From positions 124,812 to 188,811 of the forward strand of contig VWZL01003483.1 in assembly GCA_013396915.1 (NCBI GenBank): 64,000 nucleotides of DNA, in the 5' to 3' direction. The notes below the pieces were generated by a model, which made no database searches, was not told the origin of the DNA, and saw only the letters and a program-made list of their open reading frames with translations. The position numbers were made by a program, and so were the translations under genes. This document shows positions 25,501-39,534 of this stretch, one piece after another. The DNA comes from Stercorarius parasiticus. Taxonomy: Eukaryota; Chordata; Aves; Charadriiformes; Stercorariidae. The stretch's first letter is position 1. Each line of letters starts with the position of its first letter.

Positions 25501-28500
25501 CACTTCTTAACTGCAAAGGAAAAGATAGAAGAACAAGAAAAAAAAGAGTTCTCAAATTAAAAAAAAAAAAAGGAAGAATTCTTAAAATATTTTAAAATCT
25601 GATTGCTTTATGATGAAGATCAGAGGGAGATCCCCTTTCACAAGTCTTTAGGTCCATCTCTAGAGTTCTTCGCGTTTGTCTGCCAGGCATCATTTCTAAT
25701 AATTCAACTTCCTGGACTTATGATTCTACTTTCTGCATGGTGACTTCATGCTGACATCCTTTCAACATAATTTTCCTGATACATGACCGATTCTTTGACA
25801 GCCAAGAGGCAACTTTCAGACAGCGAAACTAAATATTGAGCAACTCTAACACTACCCTACAGCAGGAAATTTGTAAAATAAATAAATTTGGAGGATGAGG
25901 AATTTATAAACAAAAAGAGAGAAAAGATTTTCTTACACTTGTTTTAGTAAGTTATTTTTGCTCCCGATGTAGTACATGTGAAATAATCGCTAACAATGAC
26001 TGCAGAAATCAGAAAGAATTGCAATTTTTTGTACCCACATAGCTTCTCAAAGAAAATATTTTGAGATGAGAGAAAAAACAAGAGAGGGCAATAAGCATAA
26101 AAAGCAAACATGTGGCTTGCTTTAGATTTAAGGGCACCACAGGTGAAACTCGCACTGATTTATCCTATTTTTATGGAGCTATGAAAATAAATAGTGCAAT
26201 AGCAGGCAGAGCTCCATCACCTGTTCCATACAGCCAGGGAAGGCAAGAGTCAGAGCCTGCAATGACAAATCCACTGCGCTGCAAATCATTTAACAACGGA
26301 GAAGCTGGGAAGTACAGACACTGTACTAAGGGAGGTGGCTTGTCTCCCCAGTGTTGGGTTTCTATTTGAAAGCCTTACCTCTGCATACAATTCGCAGGGA
26401 ATGAAATGACTACTTTGAAGAAAGGTAGAGACCCTGGTTCTCTCCAAGCATAAATCAGAATATTCTTGACTGAACAACTTTCATGCCAAGTTCACTACAA
26501 GTTTTAGCTTTAAACAGGTCCTCAAAAAGGCTTCTGAAAGCAACATGGTTTTATATTCTTTTTGGTATTCTTCCTCAGTACAGAACTTTTCACACCTTTA
26601 TGAAGAACAGCGAGATGCACCACAACCATTCTTTTGGTAGAAACAGAAGTACATAAGATTAGTTGGCCATCTTCAGGCACTAAAAGAGATGAGCATTTGA
26701 AATAAACATAAGGGCAAGAAAATGAGAAGTAATTAACCTTTTTGGTTCATCTGTCTACCTGTGCTTGCAACTGGGCATGCAGCTTTGTCACATCGATGAA
26801 AAAAAAATAACTGATACAGTTACCGGTACTTTTATCAGCTCAGTATTCTTCAGTGTTCTCTAGGAGATGAAAATAAAGCATATTCCTGTTCTGAACCATC
26901 ACCAGCATGGATGTGAGAATAGAGAGTCTATTTCTAAAAGGCAAAATCCATCAAAAAAATGAATTCTTTATTACACGAAGAGCTTTTGTGTCACATTTGA
27001 GCAACTGGTACAGATGCGTATCAATGAAAAGTGTGCTGCAATAGCCATTTTTGAGCCAATGTTCTCTATATGAGGAAATAATATGTTTGGAAATGGGGAG
27101 CTCAGTTTTTTATCCAACCAATCCCCTGAATTTTTTAAATCTAACTCTCTGATTCACTGCAGGAATAGATTAGATCACCGAAAGCCAAAGGGAGTTTTGG
27201 GTGGAAATCTGATGAAGACTATCATTCAAGAACAGGCTTGCAATGAAAACCAAGTGAGACCGCTATTGTTTAAATCATAGGAGAAAAAATCCCAAATTCT
27301 GCATTTTTCTGAGCATAATATCAAGATATGATCCTGTTGTATAGTCCTTTAGATTACTACCCTTGCATTTCATTTTCCCCGTGATGTCAACAGAAGACTA
27401 CTTTCAATAGAAATTTCAGTAGAAACTACCTTTCTTATATACGGCCAACTCTTGTTCTAGCCAAAAATAATTTTTAAAAATTTAAAAAAGAAAAGCAACA
27501 AACTTGTCTTGTGTCACAGGAATGTTCTGAGAGTACAATCTATTGTGTAACCGCAGTTCGAGGTGGAAAGGCCAACACCACAAACAGCCAAAGAATTTCT
27601 GAGCTAGTTACTTGGGGTCAGCACCATCTTCAGTACACAGCTGGGGAGGCCCATCCACAGCTGGATGAGTGATCCCTTGGACGTTCAGCCAAAGAAGCAG
27701 GACAGTAGAGTTGGCTGGAATAATTGGCAATTGCCAGCTAAGGCCAAGAACTTGCTATCACAGAAACAGTTCTCTTCTTGGAAAAGAAAGTCAAAGACAG
27801 AACCTGTGAATTCCACATAGCCCTCCAATCCTCTAACAAGCAAAGACTAAAAATGTTCTAACAACTGAACTGAAATTCACTTGTCTAAATGATCTTAAAC
27901 CCTATTCCTATTGTACTAAGATGGAACCAGAACCTCCTATGGGTATTTTCAGAGTGCACAACTGAGAAGAGTCCTTTTTTCTTTAGCATCCCTTTTATCT
28001 TAGATAACAATGATACTGTAAGTGCACCCAGTGGTGAGAACCATACGATTTCACATACATCCAGACTCCTTCCTCTTTCACTCCCACCCCTTTTCCCACA
28101 CCATCCCCCGGAGTGACAATCTTTTGCAATTTGTCATATTAAAGCCTGTCAAAATTAAAATTTATTCTCCATCACCATATAATCTCTATTGATTAGTGAT
28201 CAGGAATCCCTACCAATTTACACAGATGCAGATTTCTGAAAAATACAAGATCTTTTCAAACTAACAAAGACTTGACTGATTTTAACTGCATGTAATTTCT
28301 AGTCATCTCAAGATTTAGTTTTCTCATCCAAAAAGAGACAGTGATGTTGTCCTGGAGAGCACAGCCACTCATCTTGCATGCCTTGTTCCCTTCCTGCATC
28401 ACACACACGAGGGGAAGACTGATGCTGAGCCTGCAGTGCAAAAAACAAATAGCGGCAGCAGGATTGCCAAGTTTTAAAGAGAAGAGCTTGGCAGTACAGA

Positions 28501-29830
28501 TTCTACCAAAAAAAAAAAGTAATTTTTTTTTCTTGCTATAGGTCACAAGTTTGAATTTTGTCCAAGTCAACACCACACAAAGCTTGCTACCATCTGATGC
28601 CTGATCTTGTGAGGTGACAGCAGAATCTCACCACCTTCGATCTCTAGAGGCTACTCTGATATGTCTGGAAGGAGCGAGTGATTGCATTTAACTGCTCTAA
28701 GCACAAACCCATAGAAAAGCACCCTTATTGTATCTGTCACCTTTATATCCAGCTCTCCAGAGAGAAGCTAAAGACTGAGTGGCTCCAGTGAGTAAGTGAC
28801 TTCCTCTCTCCTGCAGTGATTCCCCAGGGACTGAGGCAGCTCATCAACAAAACTTTGATATTATACCTATATCTGCTTCACAGGTTACGATTTTCCCTGT
28901 GGTCAATCAAGACCTTTTTACAGAAGACAAAAGTTAATGCAATAAAAACTAATAAACCAAGAAATTAAGAAGTAACAACTTATAAGTAAAAGGAAATAGG
29001 GCTAGTGGACCCAATAATTGCAAAGAAAACATCAGATTCTATTGTTGCAAGTAAGAGCAGGAGTTTCCATTAAACCAACAGAAGGTGGCAAAAGGCAAGA
29101 GTCCTAAATCTGATGGAGCTGAAACATTTAAGTTGCTGTTAACATTCATAACACTTATTTCTGCATATATGCCATCCAATGGAGGCAATATTCATAATAA
29201 CATCTAATACTCCTAATCCACAAAAAGATTTACAGATTTTTTACAATGTTTGTTTGTCCCAATATATAATTCTTATCCATTGCTCCAGCCCCAGATTTGA
29301 AAATAAATAAATACTGTTCTCAGCTCCAAAAAGATCACATTCAGTCTTGCTCCACTTACAGGTTACAGCTTTAGCATCATAAACCCCCACACAATTAGAA
29401 ATGAGAATTGCCCAATAAGCAGCAACACTTGCATCTAGCTCTGGAAGGTCCCCAGATGCACGACTTACAATCTGTAACATTTTTATAGATCATGAGGCTG
29501 GTTTAGATTGCTTTTATGAGGTGTTTTAAAATTTGTAAGTTTTCATTTTCCCCTCCCTTGGAGTCCAGTTATTAAGCAAGACAGGCTTTATAGGTAGCAG
29601 GGAACAAGAAAATGACTGGACTAAAAGCAAACAGAAAAAAACCCGTAGAATATTTCAACTCCTTCATTCTATGAAAGAGGCTGTTTATAAGGAATAAATT
29701 AGTGTGGTATGACACTATATTTAATTATTCAAGATGCCTTTGGACACTTCTGAATCCACGTAAAGTCTGTGTTATATGATATGATATCAATGCTAAAATT
29801 CTTTCTACGTATATAGTTCAAGTTAGAAAC

Positions 29831-29848
29831 AACTTTTGAACAAAAGTT
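29831..29848. repeat. 18-bp inverted repeat
   Basis: Perfect 8-bp arms AACTTTTG and CAAAAGTT separated by AA. It has the same core (TTTTGAACAAAA) as a second inverted repeat at 49183-49200. Confidence 0.8.
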
Positions 29849-30470
29849 TTGTTTAACAAACAGGTTTTAACTGGTAAGCAGAATTCCTGGAGAATTAGGA
29901 ATTTAACAAAAAAGTTGAACCCCTAACATTACAGGTAAGTTTTAAGCTTTTTAATGCCATAAAGTACTGCACATTATTCCTGTTATGCAGAAGAAAATTT
30001 GTACTTAGTAATAAAAAAAATCCCACACAGAACCCCAAAATATCTTTGTCCCAATATTTAGAATGGTTTATCTCTTATTCTACTCTTGCTTTGGTATTTA
30101 AAATACTTGAACTAAGTGGTTAAGGTTATTTATGGGGGAGGGAGGACAGATACCAATGAAGAACTACTGTGCTTCAAATAAATATACTCTATACAGCTTA
30201 ATAAGAACAAAGTACCACTACTGAGATTCAAATTTGATTAAACCAGCTCTAAGCTACGCTGATAGATTAGCATCTTTGACTTAATCACACATTTTCCTCA
30301 GAGGGCTTTACAATTTTTTAATAAAAATTTTACTGTTAATAACATGTAGTCTCTAGATCAGTTTAAGATACTTACTTTATCTTGAAGAACGAATCTTTGT
30401 AGTTGAAAGTTACTTTATCTTATTAACTTCCTTGGTTTTAAAATTCTAGCTACCTTATTTTACTGAAGTA

Positions 30471-30514
30471 GCATTCACCTCTATCTTTTACAGCATTCAT
30501 CTCTATCTTTTAAA
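30471..30514 (+). repeat. Tandem duplication of a 22-bp unit
   Basis: Positions 30471-30492 and 30493-30514 are two copies of a unit beginning GCATTCA and containing CTCTATCTTTTA. They differ at two positions (C/T in the eighth base and C/A near the end), so the duplication is older than the perfect 24-bp one at 8101. Confidence 0.85.
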
Positions 30515-33500
30515 AGAACAATTCAGGAAGTGTAAAGATACTAAAAGCGTCTTGTTTTTAAATAGAGGAGCACTTACTGTAATTATTACCATTAAAAAAG
30601 AAGCTCTAGTAACCTACCCTTATATTTATCTTTCAAACAAAGAACTTAAGAACCATTTTTCAGTAAGTTGCAGACAATTCTCAGGAGGAATATTTTCAAA
30701 TTAAATGGAATAGCTTAACCCATGTCATACGTCTCTAATCAAGCACGGCGATTTTAAAGGATAGATTTTCCCAAAAGAAAAGAGACTCAACATTTGAAAA
30801 AAAAAAACCCACAAAAAACCCCACTAAGCTATATTTAAATGCAATTGCATTCTTTGTATCAAAGATAGGCCAGTAACATTCACACAAATGGAGTTCTGTG
30901 ACTATCACAAGAGCAGGAAGCTGGACCAACTTTCATAGAAGCAAACATACTGCTAGAAGAGCAGTCACTTACTCAAGCTATTAAAGGAAATATTTCCAGA
31001 GACATTTAAAGAAAAAATTAAGTAAAGCAGAAGTCAGATCTCTAAGAAAAAATAGGGAGGAAGACAGGGCTCACTTTTAAGTCAAGTTTGGAGCAAAGTT
31101 CAGAATTGCATTTTTGGATGCAAAACTCCAGTAGTACTTGCTCATTTCCCCATCTTCATTTATCATCCTTCCACTTGTGGCTCCTTTCCTCAGGAAAGCT
31201 TCAGAAAGATAGCTAGACAAACATCAAGCTCAGAGATGTGAGGCTCCTGTTGACTCCACACAAGGTCATGACTTGCATGCCTGCTCAGCGACTGGACAAA
31301 TACCACATGGACTATCCTGGAGGGCACTGAGCATGAGGTCTTCAATCTACCAAAACATATCTCATGCAGTTTAAAGAACAGAAACAAGTTTTAAGCACAT
31401 AAGCCTATAAATTCATTGCCTAAAAGGCCCAGTTAATTTTGCATTATTTATATTCCTTGAACAAAGATGACAACCACGTTACAGTTATTCACCTGCTTAT
31501 CAAAAGACAGTGATATAACTGCACCTAATCATGCGCTCAGTCAGATATCGGTAGGCTCTGTCTGAAGCATGGTAGCTTACAGTTCCAAAAAGTGTTTAAG
31601 TGCTTAACTCTTTGCAAAGTCAGAATCTTCCATGGAGACTGCTGAGGGACCACATAAATATAAAGACACAATTCTGATAGTACCCAAAAAAACCCTTGGC
31701 TCCTTCAGATCAGATCACGCAGCAAATATTAGTATTTGGTTGGGTTCTTCCCACAGTTACTGTCAGAGACCTATCACAGTTGAATTATCTATTTCTCAAT
31801 ATTCACTCCCCTAGAACAGAGGAATTATGCACAACATTACAATTCAGCTTCCAATATTGCATCCAAGACTTAATGTGTTGCCCACAAAGCACTAACTCTA
31901 AATATAGCTTGCAGGTACTTATGACATGCCAGTTCACAGCATATAACAGCTGGATGTTTTACATTCAAGGCTCTGTTAAACTCATGAGTACTTTATCGAA
32001 CAATTCGTCATCCAAGACTCTAGCACTCTGAAACATTTGTAATCTGCCTCATACACTGTTCCATGAAATAAGAAACTCAGTGTCTCCCCTACTGCTTTAT
32101 GAGAAGGTTAGCCTTTCTCTGGCTTGAATAATACATCAGTACTACAGAAACACTTATTCCTTGAGCAGCTTCCAAGAAGTTAAAAACTTCATTCTCTTCA
32201 ACCCAGTCCACTACAAAATAGTAGCAAATCATCTTAATTATAAATGCAGGCTATTTCCCCAGCTACATTTCCCTTCCAAAGAACAAAACTGTTTTGTTCA
32301 TAGTTTACTAATGTCGTTCAAATATCAAAAAAAGGCTTCTACCCCCTCCCATCTAGTTCCATGACAAACTGTCACACAGTTCAAATACAGAATAGCTGTA
32401 AGAAGTTGATATCAACAATGCATGACTTTGAAGTATCCTAGAAAACTTTCAAAGTAGAGCAATATTTAGCACATTTGCTTTTATTCCTTCAAGTAATGTT
32501 GTCCAATTGTTCTGAAATTAAATAATTTAGCAGGATGATCAACCAAAGAGATTAATGAACCAAAGATATGCTGTCTGTACAAATCAGATGTTGCAGTCCC
32601 CTTGCTGCTTTAACAGAACACACTTTCTAATATTTACTTTTCTGAAAGCATTAAGTCACTGCTGTTCTGTGGCCATTTCATAGGGGTGGGGAAGTATAAC
32701 AAGTAGTTCTTTAAGCAGCAGAACTAGTCAAGTGTCATTTCCCATGGATTTGTGTCCTGACAGTAGCTGATTTTGGAATCTAAAGTATGAACTGTCTCAG
32801 CAAATACAACGGCTTCCATGGCTAAGCAGCATACAAGACTGCCCACCTATCTAGAATTTCTGTTGTGGTAAAAACAAGGGAGCACCTTCTCCAGGTGCGG
32901 GGGCTCCTTCACTGCAGGGAATGCTAATAGCATCTCCCCAAAACGGCCACCACCTCTTTGATTTTGCCCTCCTGACAAGTTCAGCTAAAATTCAACAAGA
33001 CTAGAAACTACAGGGGAAGAGGAAATAGACATGCAAGCACAAACGAGTTTCCTTTGGAAAACAAGATAAAATGCTAAATGTAATAGGAAAGATTTCTCTT
33101 AGCCAGTAATTAGCATAGAGCATAGTGTAATTATAAAGCAGAGACATACACTAGTTGTGTATGCTACAAGTTCTCATCAAAATTGTCTTAAACGTCACAT
33201 TTATATAAATAACTCTGTGTGTGTATGCATATATACATTCAAACATAAACGTCTTGGATTATATGCACATATAAAAGGTAAAACGAGGTATACTATTCCC
33301 CCTTTTAGCTATTCAGAATTACTTCACCTCTGAAAAAACATAAGCCTGAAAACACTTTGAGTTACCCAGAAGCCTCATGTAATAAAAAAATGCTAATCAG
33401 AAAAATAAATACAAAAGGAACCCTTTTAAAGAAAGGAACTGAGATTTAATTACTTTGTCCAGGAATCACTACTCCGTATTTTACTTCCTTAATAATTGGC

Positions 33501-36010
33501 AATATCCTATGTTACGAGACCAAAGAAAAAAAAAAATTGAGTTCTGCATCAAAAATGCATCATTCATGAAAATATATTACTGTAACTTCTAGTGAGGATA
33601 CATAGTTTTACATTTTGATTGACAGTACTTTTATCGAGAAGTCCCTTCACAGTTTTCATGTTCCTTTACGATTGAAAGCTCTTACAAAGCACCTACAAGA
33701 AATGGTAATAACATGTGTGTATATGATTTTTTCTGTATGCTGGATTCCTGTTTCCCCTAAGGAAAATAGCCTTTTGGCACTGCCAAAGGTATATTCCAGC
33801 CCCACAGCAAAAGGATACCAGCACATCAAACCATAAAAAGGTTTGGCATATTCTCAAACTAGAAACAACGTACAAAAAAAAAAAAATCACAGTTCATCTT
33901 TGTGGATAAACAGTGGCAGGAAAGGAGAAATGACACACTGTGCCCCACAGTTACAATGGCACAACAAGTTCTCAGAAAAAAATATATCACCCAGGAGGCA
34001 GATTAAAAAGAATCTATAAAATGTGATGAAGAGGAAAATTGGAACAGTAGAAGAGAAGATAAAAGTGATACATTGACATAAGATTAATTACTGAGTTTAG
34101 GCCTGGCCTCACCTTGTCCCATCCACCGTTCTCCCCATCTGCATTTGCTTAATCTTGGGGAATTCCAAGTATAATTTTCTTTAAATCTTCTTATAATCAC
34201 AGTCCTGAAACTGGCACTCAATCTTCATTGTTAATAACATGACACACACACAACGCAAATTGCTAAAGCTGCCCCATTTTGCACTGTAAGATCGGAGCAG
34301 GGACTGGGACCTGGGGGCTGATTATCAACATCTTGAGCCATTCTCCCTCACTTCCTTAGTCTAGCAAACATACGTATGCAAAGTGGAACTCCTCCACAGG
34401 AAATACTGAAAGCAAAATAAACTCTCCTGTAATCACTGACAACGCTGACATTTACCTTGCTCCTGGAAGAGTTGAGAGATGTCTAAGTCTCATCAAAGGA
34501 GAGATTAAAAGATGTTTCTCCCGTATCTCAGGAAAGCACCCTACATGTTTCACTGACTATTGTCTGATGGAGCAGTGCTGTCATAGTCATCCCTTGTCCT
34601 TTATGAACAGTGGGAAAGGCAAGATTTTCATTTATCCTCATTAAAATAACAAAAATCCAAGTATAAATAGCTTTATTCAAATGAGAAGCGCTTCTATTCT
34701 GATACTTTCAGTTCACTTCAATAGATACTTCACCCTTTCCCATCCCTCAACTTCAGTCCCAAATTACCCTTTCCTTTTTAACTGCACAAAAAAATAAGAA
34801 TAAATTCATTCCCATGCCTTATCTATATTAGCAAGTAACAGGAGATCCCACACCATAAGCAATGAACCAGCTGGTGCTGATGACCAAGCACTCACAGAAT
34901 AGAATGACAGGGTTTTACCTGGGACTAGCACTCACCCAGTGCTGTGGGTGAACTGTCCCTTAGAAGCGTTAGGTGTGCTCCTGGAGAGCATCTTCCAGTT
35001 TAATTTTATCTGAAAAAGCCTAGTTCGTGCAGTCTAAAATTGCCTCATGACACAAACCAAAAGGCAGTAACTGGGGCAGAGACCAGGTTCAAAATTAACC
35101 TAGTGATTCAAGCTCATATAGACACAGTTAAGACCAAGTAGTAATTTCAATTTTTTTGTGAAGGTCACCCAAGAAAATGTGCCTGGTATCTCCATCTTCA
35201 CTTGTACATGAAACAAAATATTCTCACAGCCCTCACCTGTGCGGAGAAATACAAAGGAGAGGCTCAGTCCCAGCTGGTCCAAAGGCAGGTAACACACAGG
35301 TGCTGCTTTTACAGCCCCTACACACACTACACCTGGCTTTTCACTGCATGATCTATTTCTCACCTTCTAAAGCATAAAATCACTCCAAGATTAACTTGAA
35401 AATGCTATTAGGTCAAAAGCTTAAACTTCTTATGAGGTAAATTGCTATCAATCTTTGCCTCGTAAACATCATCTTCCATGTGCAGGCCTCTGCTTCTAAG
35501 TTCTCTACAAAACGTCAGTAACCAAACTGAACTGGATTTAAAAAAAAAATAAATCAAGAAAAACCTTTTTTTTTTTCCCACTACAAGGCTGAAACAAGCA
35601 TATGCGTAAGTGTACTAAGACTAAAATTACTAAGTATTCTGAGACTTAAATGTACTAAGACTGTTACAGATATACCTTAAAAAAAATCAGCAAGAGCTTC
35701 TATATACAAAATATTTTTTCAGTTAAAACATTTAGATTTCAGAATGTACTTCTACATTCTTTGGAATATAGTGAGTTGACTATTGGGTTTGTTTTTTCAA
35801 GAAAGTAAAGGGAGCTCTTCATTATTTTTCCCTCATGCATAATGCAGTTACAAGAAAACCTTGAGAAATCATAGCTCCATGGTGGAAATCAATTATATTT
35901 TTAGGTATCTGTCAGTTCATAATACAGCTCATCACCGAATACAACTTTTGACTGACTTGTTAAGTGTCAAAAGGCCTGATGAATTTACAATGAATTTACA
36001 TTAAAAATAT

Positions 36011-36060
36011 TATTTAACTTTGAATTTTAATTTAAAAAAATTAATTTTAAAGTTATTTGA
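36011..36060. repeat. AT-only imperfect inverted repeat
   Basis: The arm at 36011-36033 pairs imperfectly with 36038-36060 around an A-rich centre, so the stretch could form a hairpin or cruciform. The composition is almost pure A/T, which makes chance inverted symmetry common, so little weight should be placed on it. Confidence 0.55.
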
Positions 36061-38544
36061 CATAGCATGTGAGAAAAACAAAATGCTTGTTTATACAAGC
36101 ATCTAAGCATGTCATGCCACAAGTTCTGGCCAGGACACAGCTTCTGGTAGCTCTGACCTCTTGTGCTGGCATGTATCCAATAATCCACTGTTAATATACT
36201 GCCCTAGTTGGACTCTGGTATGCCTCAGTGACAGCTGATGCTTAACCTTGAAATTCTGCATATATCTGCCAGTGAACATGTAAGTCGTAGAATTCAAAAG
36301 TGTAGAGAGAAAGCAGATGATCTCTAACATACCTTACAACATCTGAATAAACGCATCCTTTCCACATTCGTACTTGAAGTAGTAAGAAGCAACCTCTGGC
36401 TCTGACTGCTTTTCAATTAATTGAGTTTCTTTTTCCTTATTTTAGGCTAGAGGAGCTACCTCACAATTTCTGCTCTGGGTCTGGAGTAGGAATGGGGTCA
36501 GTTTATCAGGAGCTGAAGGCTTGGCTGCAGTTCCCAAGGGCAGCTTGTAGACATTACCATTTCATTAAGTTATTTCCCCTTTTTTGCCTCCCAGATGTAT
36601 TTTTGAGAGGTAAAGCAACCCATTCTACCACACCAGAGACAGTTAGCAATGGTATAAGCTTTCTCATTATTAGCAGCACTCCAGATAAGAGCTTTCAGCA
36701 ATGACAGTGATGAAAGTTTATGGTTCATAAAGCATTGTATAAGCAGTACCTATGAATAGTAAGAAATAAAGTAATCAATGGATTATGTTTATGTATGTAC
36801 ACCATTGAGACAAGAATCAGTCATTCAAAGTGTGAGTTAAAATAAAAACCTCTCTCTAGATGAGCTAGTGGGATCAACAGTAATCCTTCACAGCTGGAAA
36901 CATGCACGCTACAGCACTTCACAGAGCTCAAAGAATACAATCTAAGAGTTCATTTACACACTGGTAGTTTAAGAACACTAAGCTTCCTTACAGCTGATAG
37001 ATGGCTCTCAGTTTTTGCAGCCTCTGAAATAAATCCTTGTAATTCAAAGTGTGCCATTAGCATTCACAAAAGGTGAAATAGTTCCCCCGAACAACAGCTA
37101 ACTGTACCACAGAACAGTTACTCTGCAGCCTTTGCAGTTAAGTTAATGCAAAAACCTTCTGTTTACTAACAGCAATTAAGGCCCTGGAGTGTACACCTTG
37201 TTTCATTTCAAACTCCTGTAATTTGTATGATTAAGGTATCTAGGAGAGGAAGAATAAAAATGAAGCGTCTGTTAAAATGTGAGAGATGTATACCTAATTA
37301 TAAACCACAATAGGATTCAGCTGGTGCTTGAAGAAATTTGGTCTTAGCTGTCTTAGTACTAGAGCTTAGCAATTGCATAGTCAAGTTTTTCCAGTCACCC
37401 TCCTAACTATATGTCCTCTAGTTTTCTAAAGGGGATATTGTTATGAAAAGAGAACCACGCATACCAATGTATTGTCTTGCAACTTGTATTGTTTCTTACT
37501 TCCATAGCACCATTAAGAGTATGATTTTGCCACTTGCCTTTTTTCACAGGTGAGAAGAGTTTCATAAAACAAGCAGGAGAGAATTAATCCATGGAGTACA
37601 GCGTACAATATCTTCCACCCAGCATAAAAACAGATAAGCAAATTTAAAGTAATTCCTGATATACATCCTTCACCACCTGTACCGTTCGTTTGAATTCCAT
37701 AATGCAACACACAAAAATCTTAATCTCATTCTAGTTTACTAACAATGAAGAGCCAATACAAAAGCCAAGGTGCACTAAATCAATCAATACACAAACCTAG
37801 TGAAATATACCTTAAAATATATACAATCACTGAACATGCAATAAAGCTGCTTTTTGCAGGCACAAGAGTTATCTGTCTGTAACTCCCAGACACCCAACAT
37901 ACCTAAATAACAGATAAGTAGCAGTCCAATAGCTCCCTGCCCAAAGAGGTTGCCACCTCTGAATCACAGACAGATTTTTCTAAGTTTTTTAGCTTGTGTT
38001 CGACTATCTGTACCCCCAAGTACACATTGATCTTCTCGCTCTAGGGTAATCTTGGAAAGGATTTATGCCTTGCCTAGCTCACAAATATAGAACAGACTTC
38101 CAAACACATACAAATATGTATGCTCACAATAAGCAAAACTGACTCCAAAAAACAAACAAATATGCCTTATTTGTTACCTATATAGATGAGCCGTATCAAC
38201 TTCTAAAACATAAAAACCCTGACTGAGAGCTGTTGTTCAAAGGCAGACCTTCAGCACACCATAACCTCTCTGGAGTACACCCAGTTTCCTGCTCCCAGCA
38301 AAGCCACCCCCACTCAGGTGTTGCAAATTCCCTTTTCAAGGCTCTTCACAGCTGCCTTCCCTTGGTACTCAGCAAACCCTCACCTGCCCACTACTGCCCT
38401 CTCCACCTCAAGTCATCTGCTGGCCTCTAAACACACTCCATAACTGCTCTGCATATCTATGGCGTGTGTAAAGCTGACAAAAATCATAAACCAAAACAGT
38501 GGTGGATTCAAGGTATCTGCTAAAAGGACTGCCAAACTCTAGGC

Positions 38545-38611
38545 TTGACCCTGCTCCTGGTGAAGTCAGTGGTAACTCTCCCCATAGATTTCAATGCAAC
38601 AAGGTCAGCTT
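38545..38611. repeat. Possible ancient amniote dispersed-repeat motif
   Basis: The string has CCTGCTCCTGGTGAAGTCAG, then GGTAACTCTCCCCATAGATT, then TCAATG. This resembles, from memory, the dispersed amniote motif CCTGCTCCCATTGAAGTCAATGG ... AACTCCCATTGACTTCAATG found in many bird, turtle and crocodile sequences. Spacing and order agree, with several mismatches. I am not certain of its family name. It lies upstream of a consensus donor site at 38800. Confidence 0.4.
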
Positions 38612-39459
38612 CCTGCTGGGGAGCTGTGATATTCAACAGCATTCAGGAGACCATCAGGAGAAAAGATGCAGGTTTCTGTTCCACAGTGACAGTAGCAATC
38701 AGTCTTTTCACCACCAGGCAGACAGTTCAACCAGAGGAACTGCTGCAGATGCAAAATCTCTTCTCAACAGAAGAAAATATCTTTCTTTAGCCCAAACAGG
38801 TGAGTATCCTTAACTTTGAGAGACAGAACTGCAGAAGTTTTGCTAGTGACCTTGCTAAAAGCAGGATCAAGACTATTTTTTCCTTCGAGAAGTCATATTC
38901 TCCCTCTCCACTGAATCAAAATAATGAACAGAAAGGTAATAACCACGCATTTACTCTATAGCATCCCTATAAATTTTCTATAAAATATTTCTTGTAGTTT
39001 TCCTAAACATCATTTTTAACTCAACACTAGGTTTTAAAGATTTAAGAAAGATAATGGAACTTTTCATGAAGGGATGGAAACTCAACCTATAATTGTATGC
39101 ACAAGATGAAAGTCTTGGTAAATCGATGATGCCAAACAAATGCAGGCAGTCGTTTGCCCTCCACATCTGAAAGCTCAGTTTCTCAAGTTTGTCACATTCA
39201 ATAAACACAACCCATTAGATGATGGACAAAATGAATCCTGCTACATGCAAGTAATATAAAAAATTCATTTCAGATGCTGGATTTCATCTCAAATACATGG
39301 CCCTTTTCCAGGGGGACGTAGTAAAAAGTAACACCATTTGCTTTAGCACAATAGATACTTCATATGTAGGTAGAACTCTAAAAATTGAAACCTATACTGT
39401 GCCGTCTTCATCTTTGCACAAACTAACATACCCGTAAGCATAGATAATTCAATAATTGT

Positions 39460-39534
39460 GTCAAGAGATTCTGAAAATAATAGCAAGTAAAATAATAAAT
39501 ATTTAATTTAATAAATAATAAATATATGGGTAGA
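39460..39534. repeat. AATA-rich low-complexity segment
   Basis: Irregular AATAATAAATATTTAATTT-type repetition, almost all A and T. It has no coding potential and is likely of microsatellite origin. Confidence 0.6.

Noticed and set aside
34270..34330. Possible L2/MIR 3' end (GAGCAGGGACTGGGACCTGG)
   Set aside because: One short similarity without the expected neighbouring blocks.
34895..34925. Possible decayed CR1 tail (ACAGAATAGAATGACAGGG)
   Set aside because: Resembles the CR1 terminal region, but the adjacent CR1 3' UTR blocks cannot be found.
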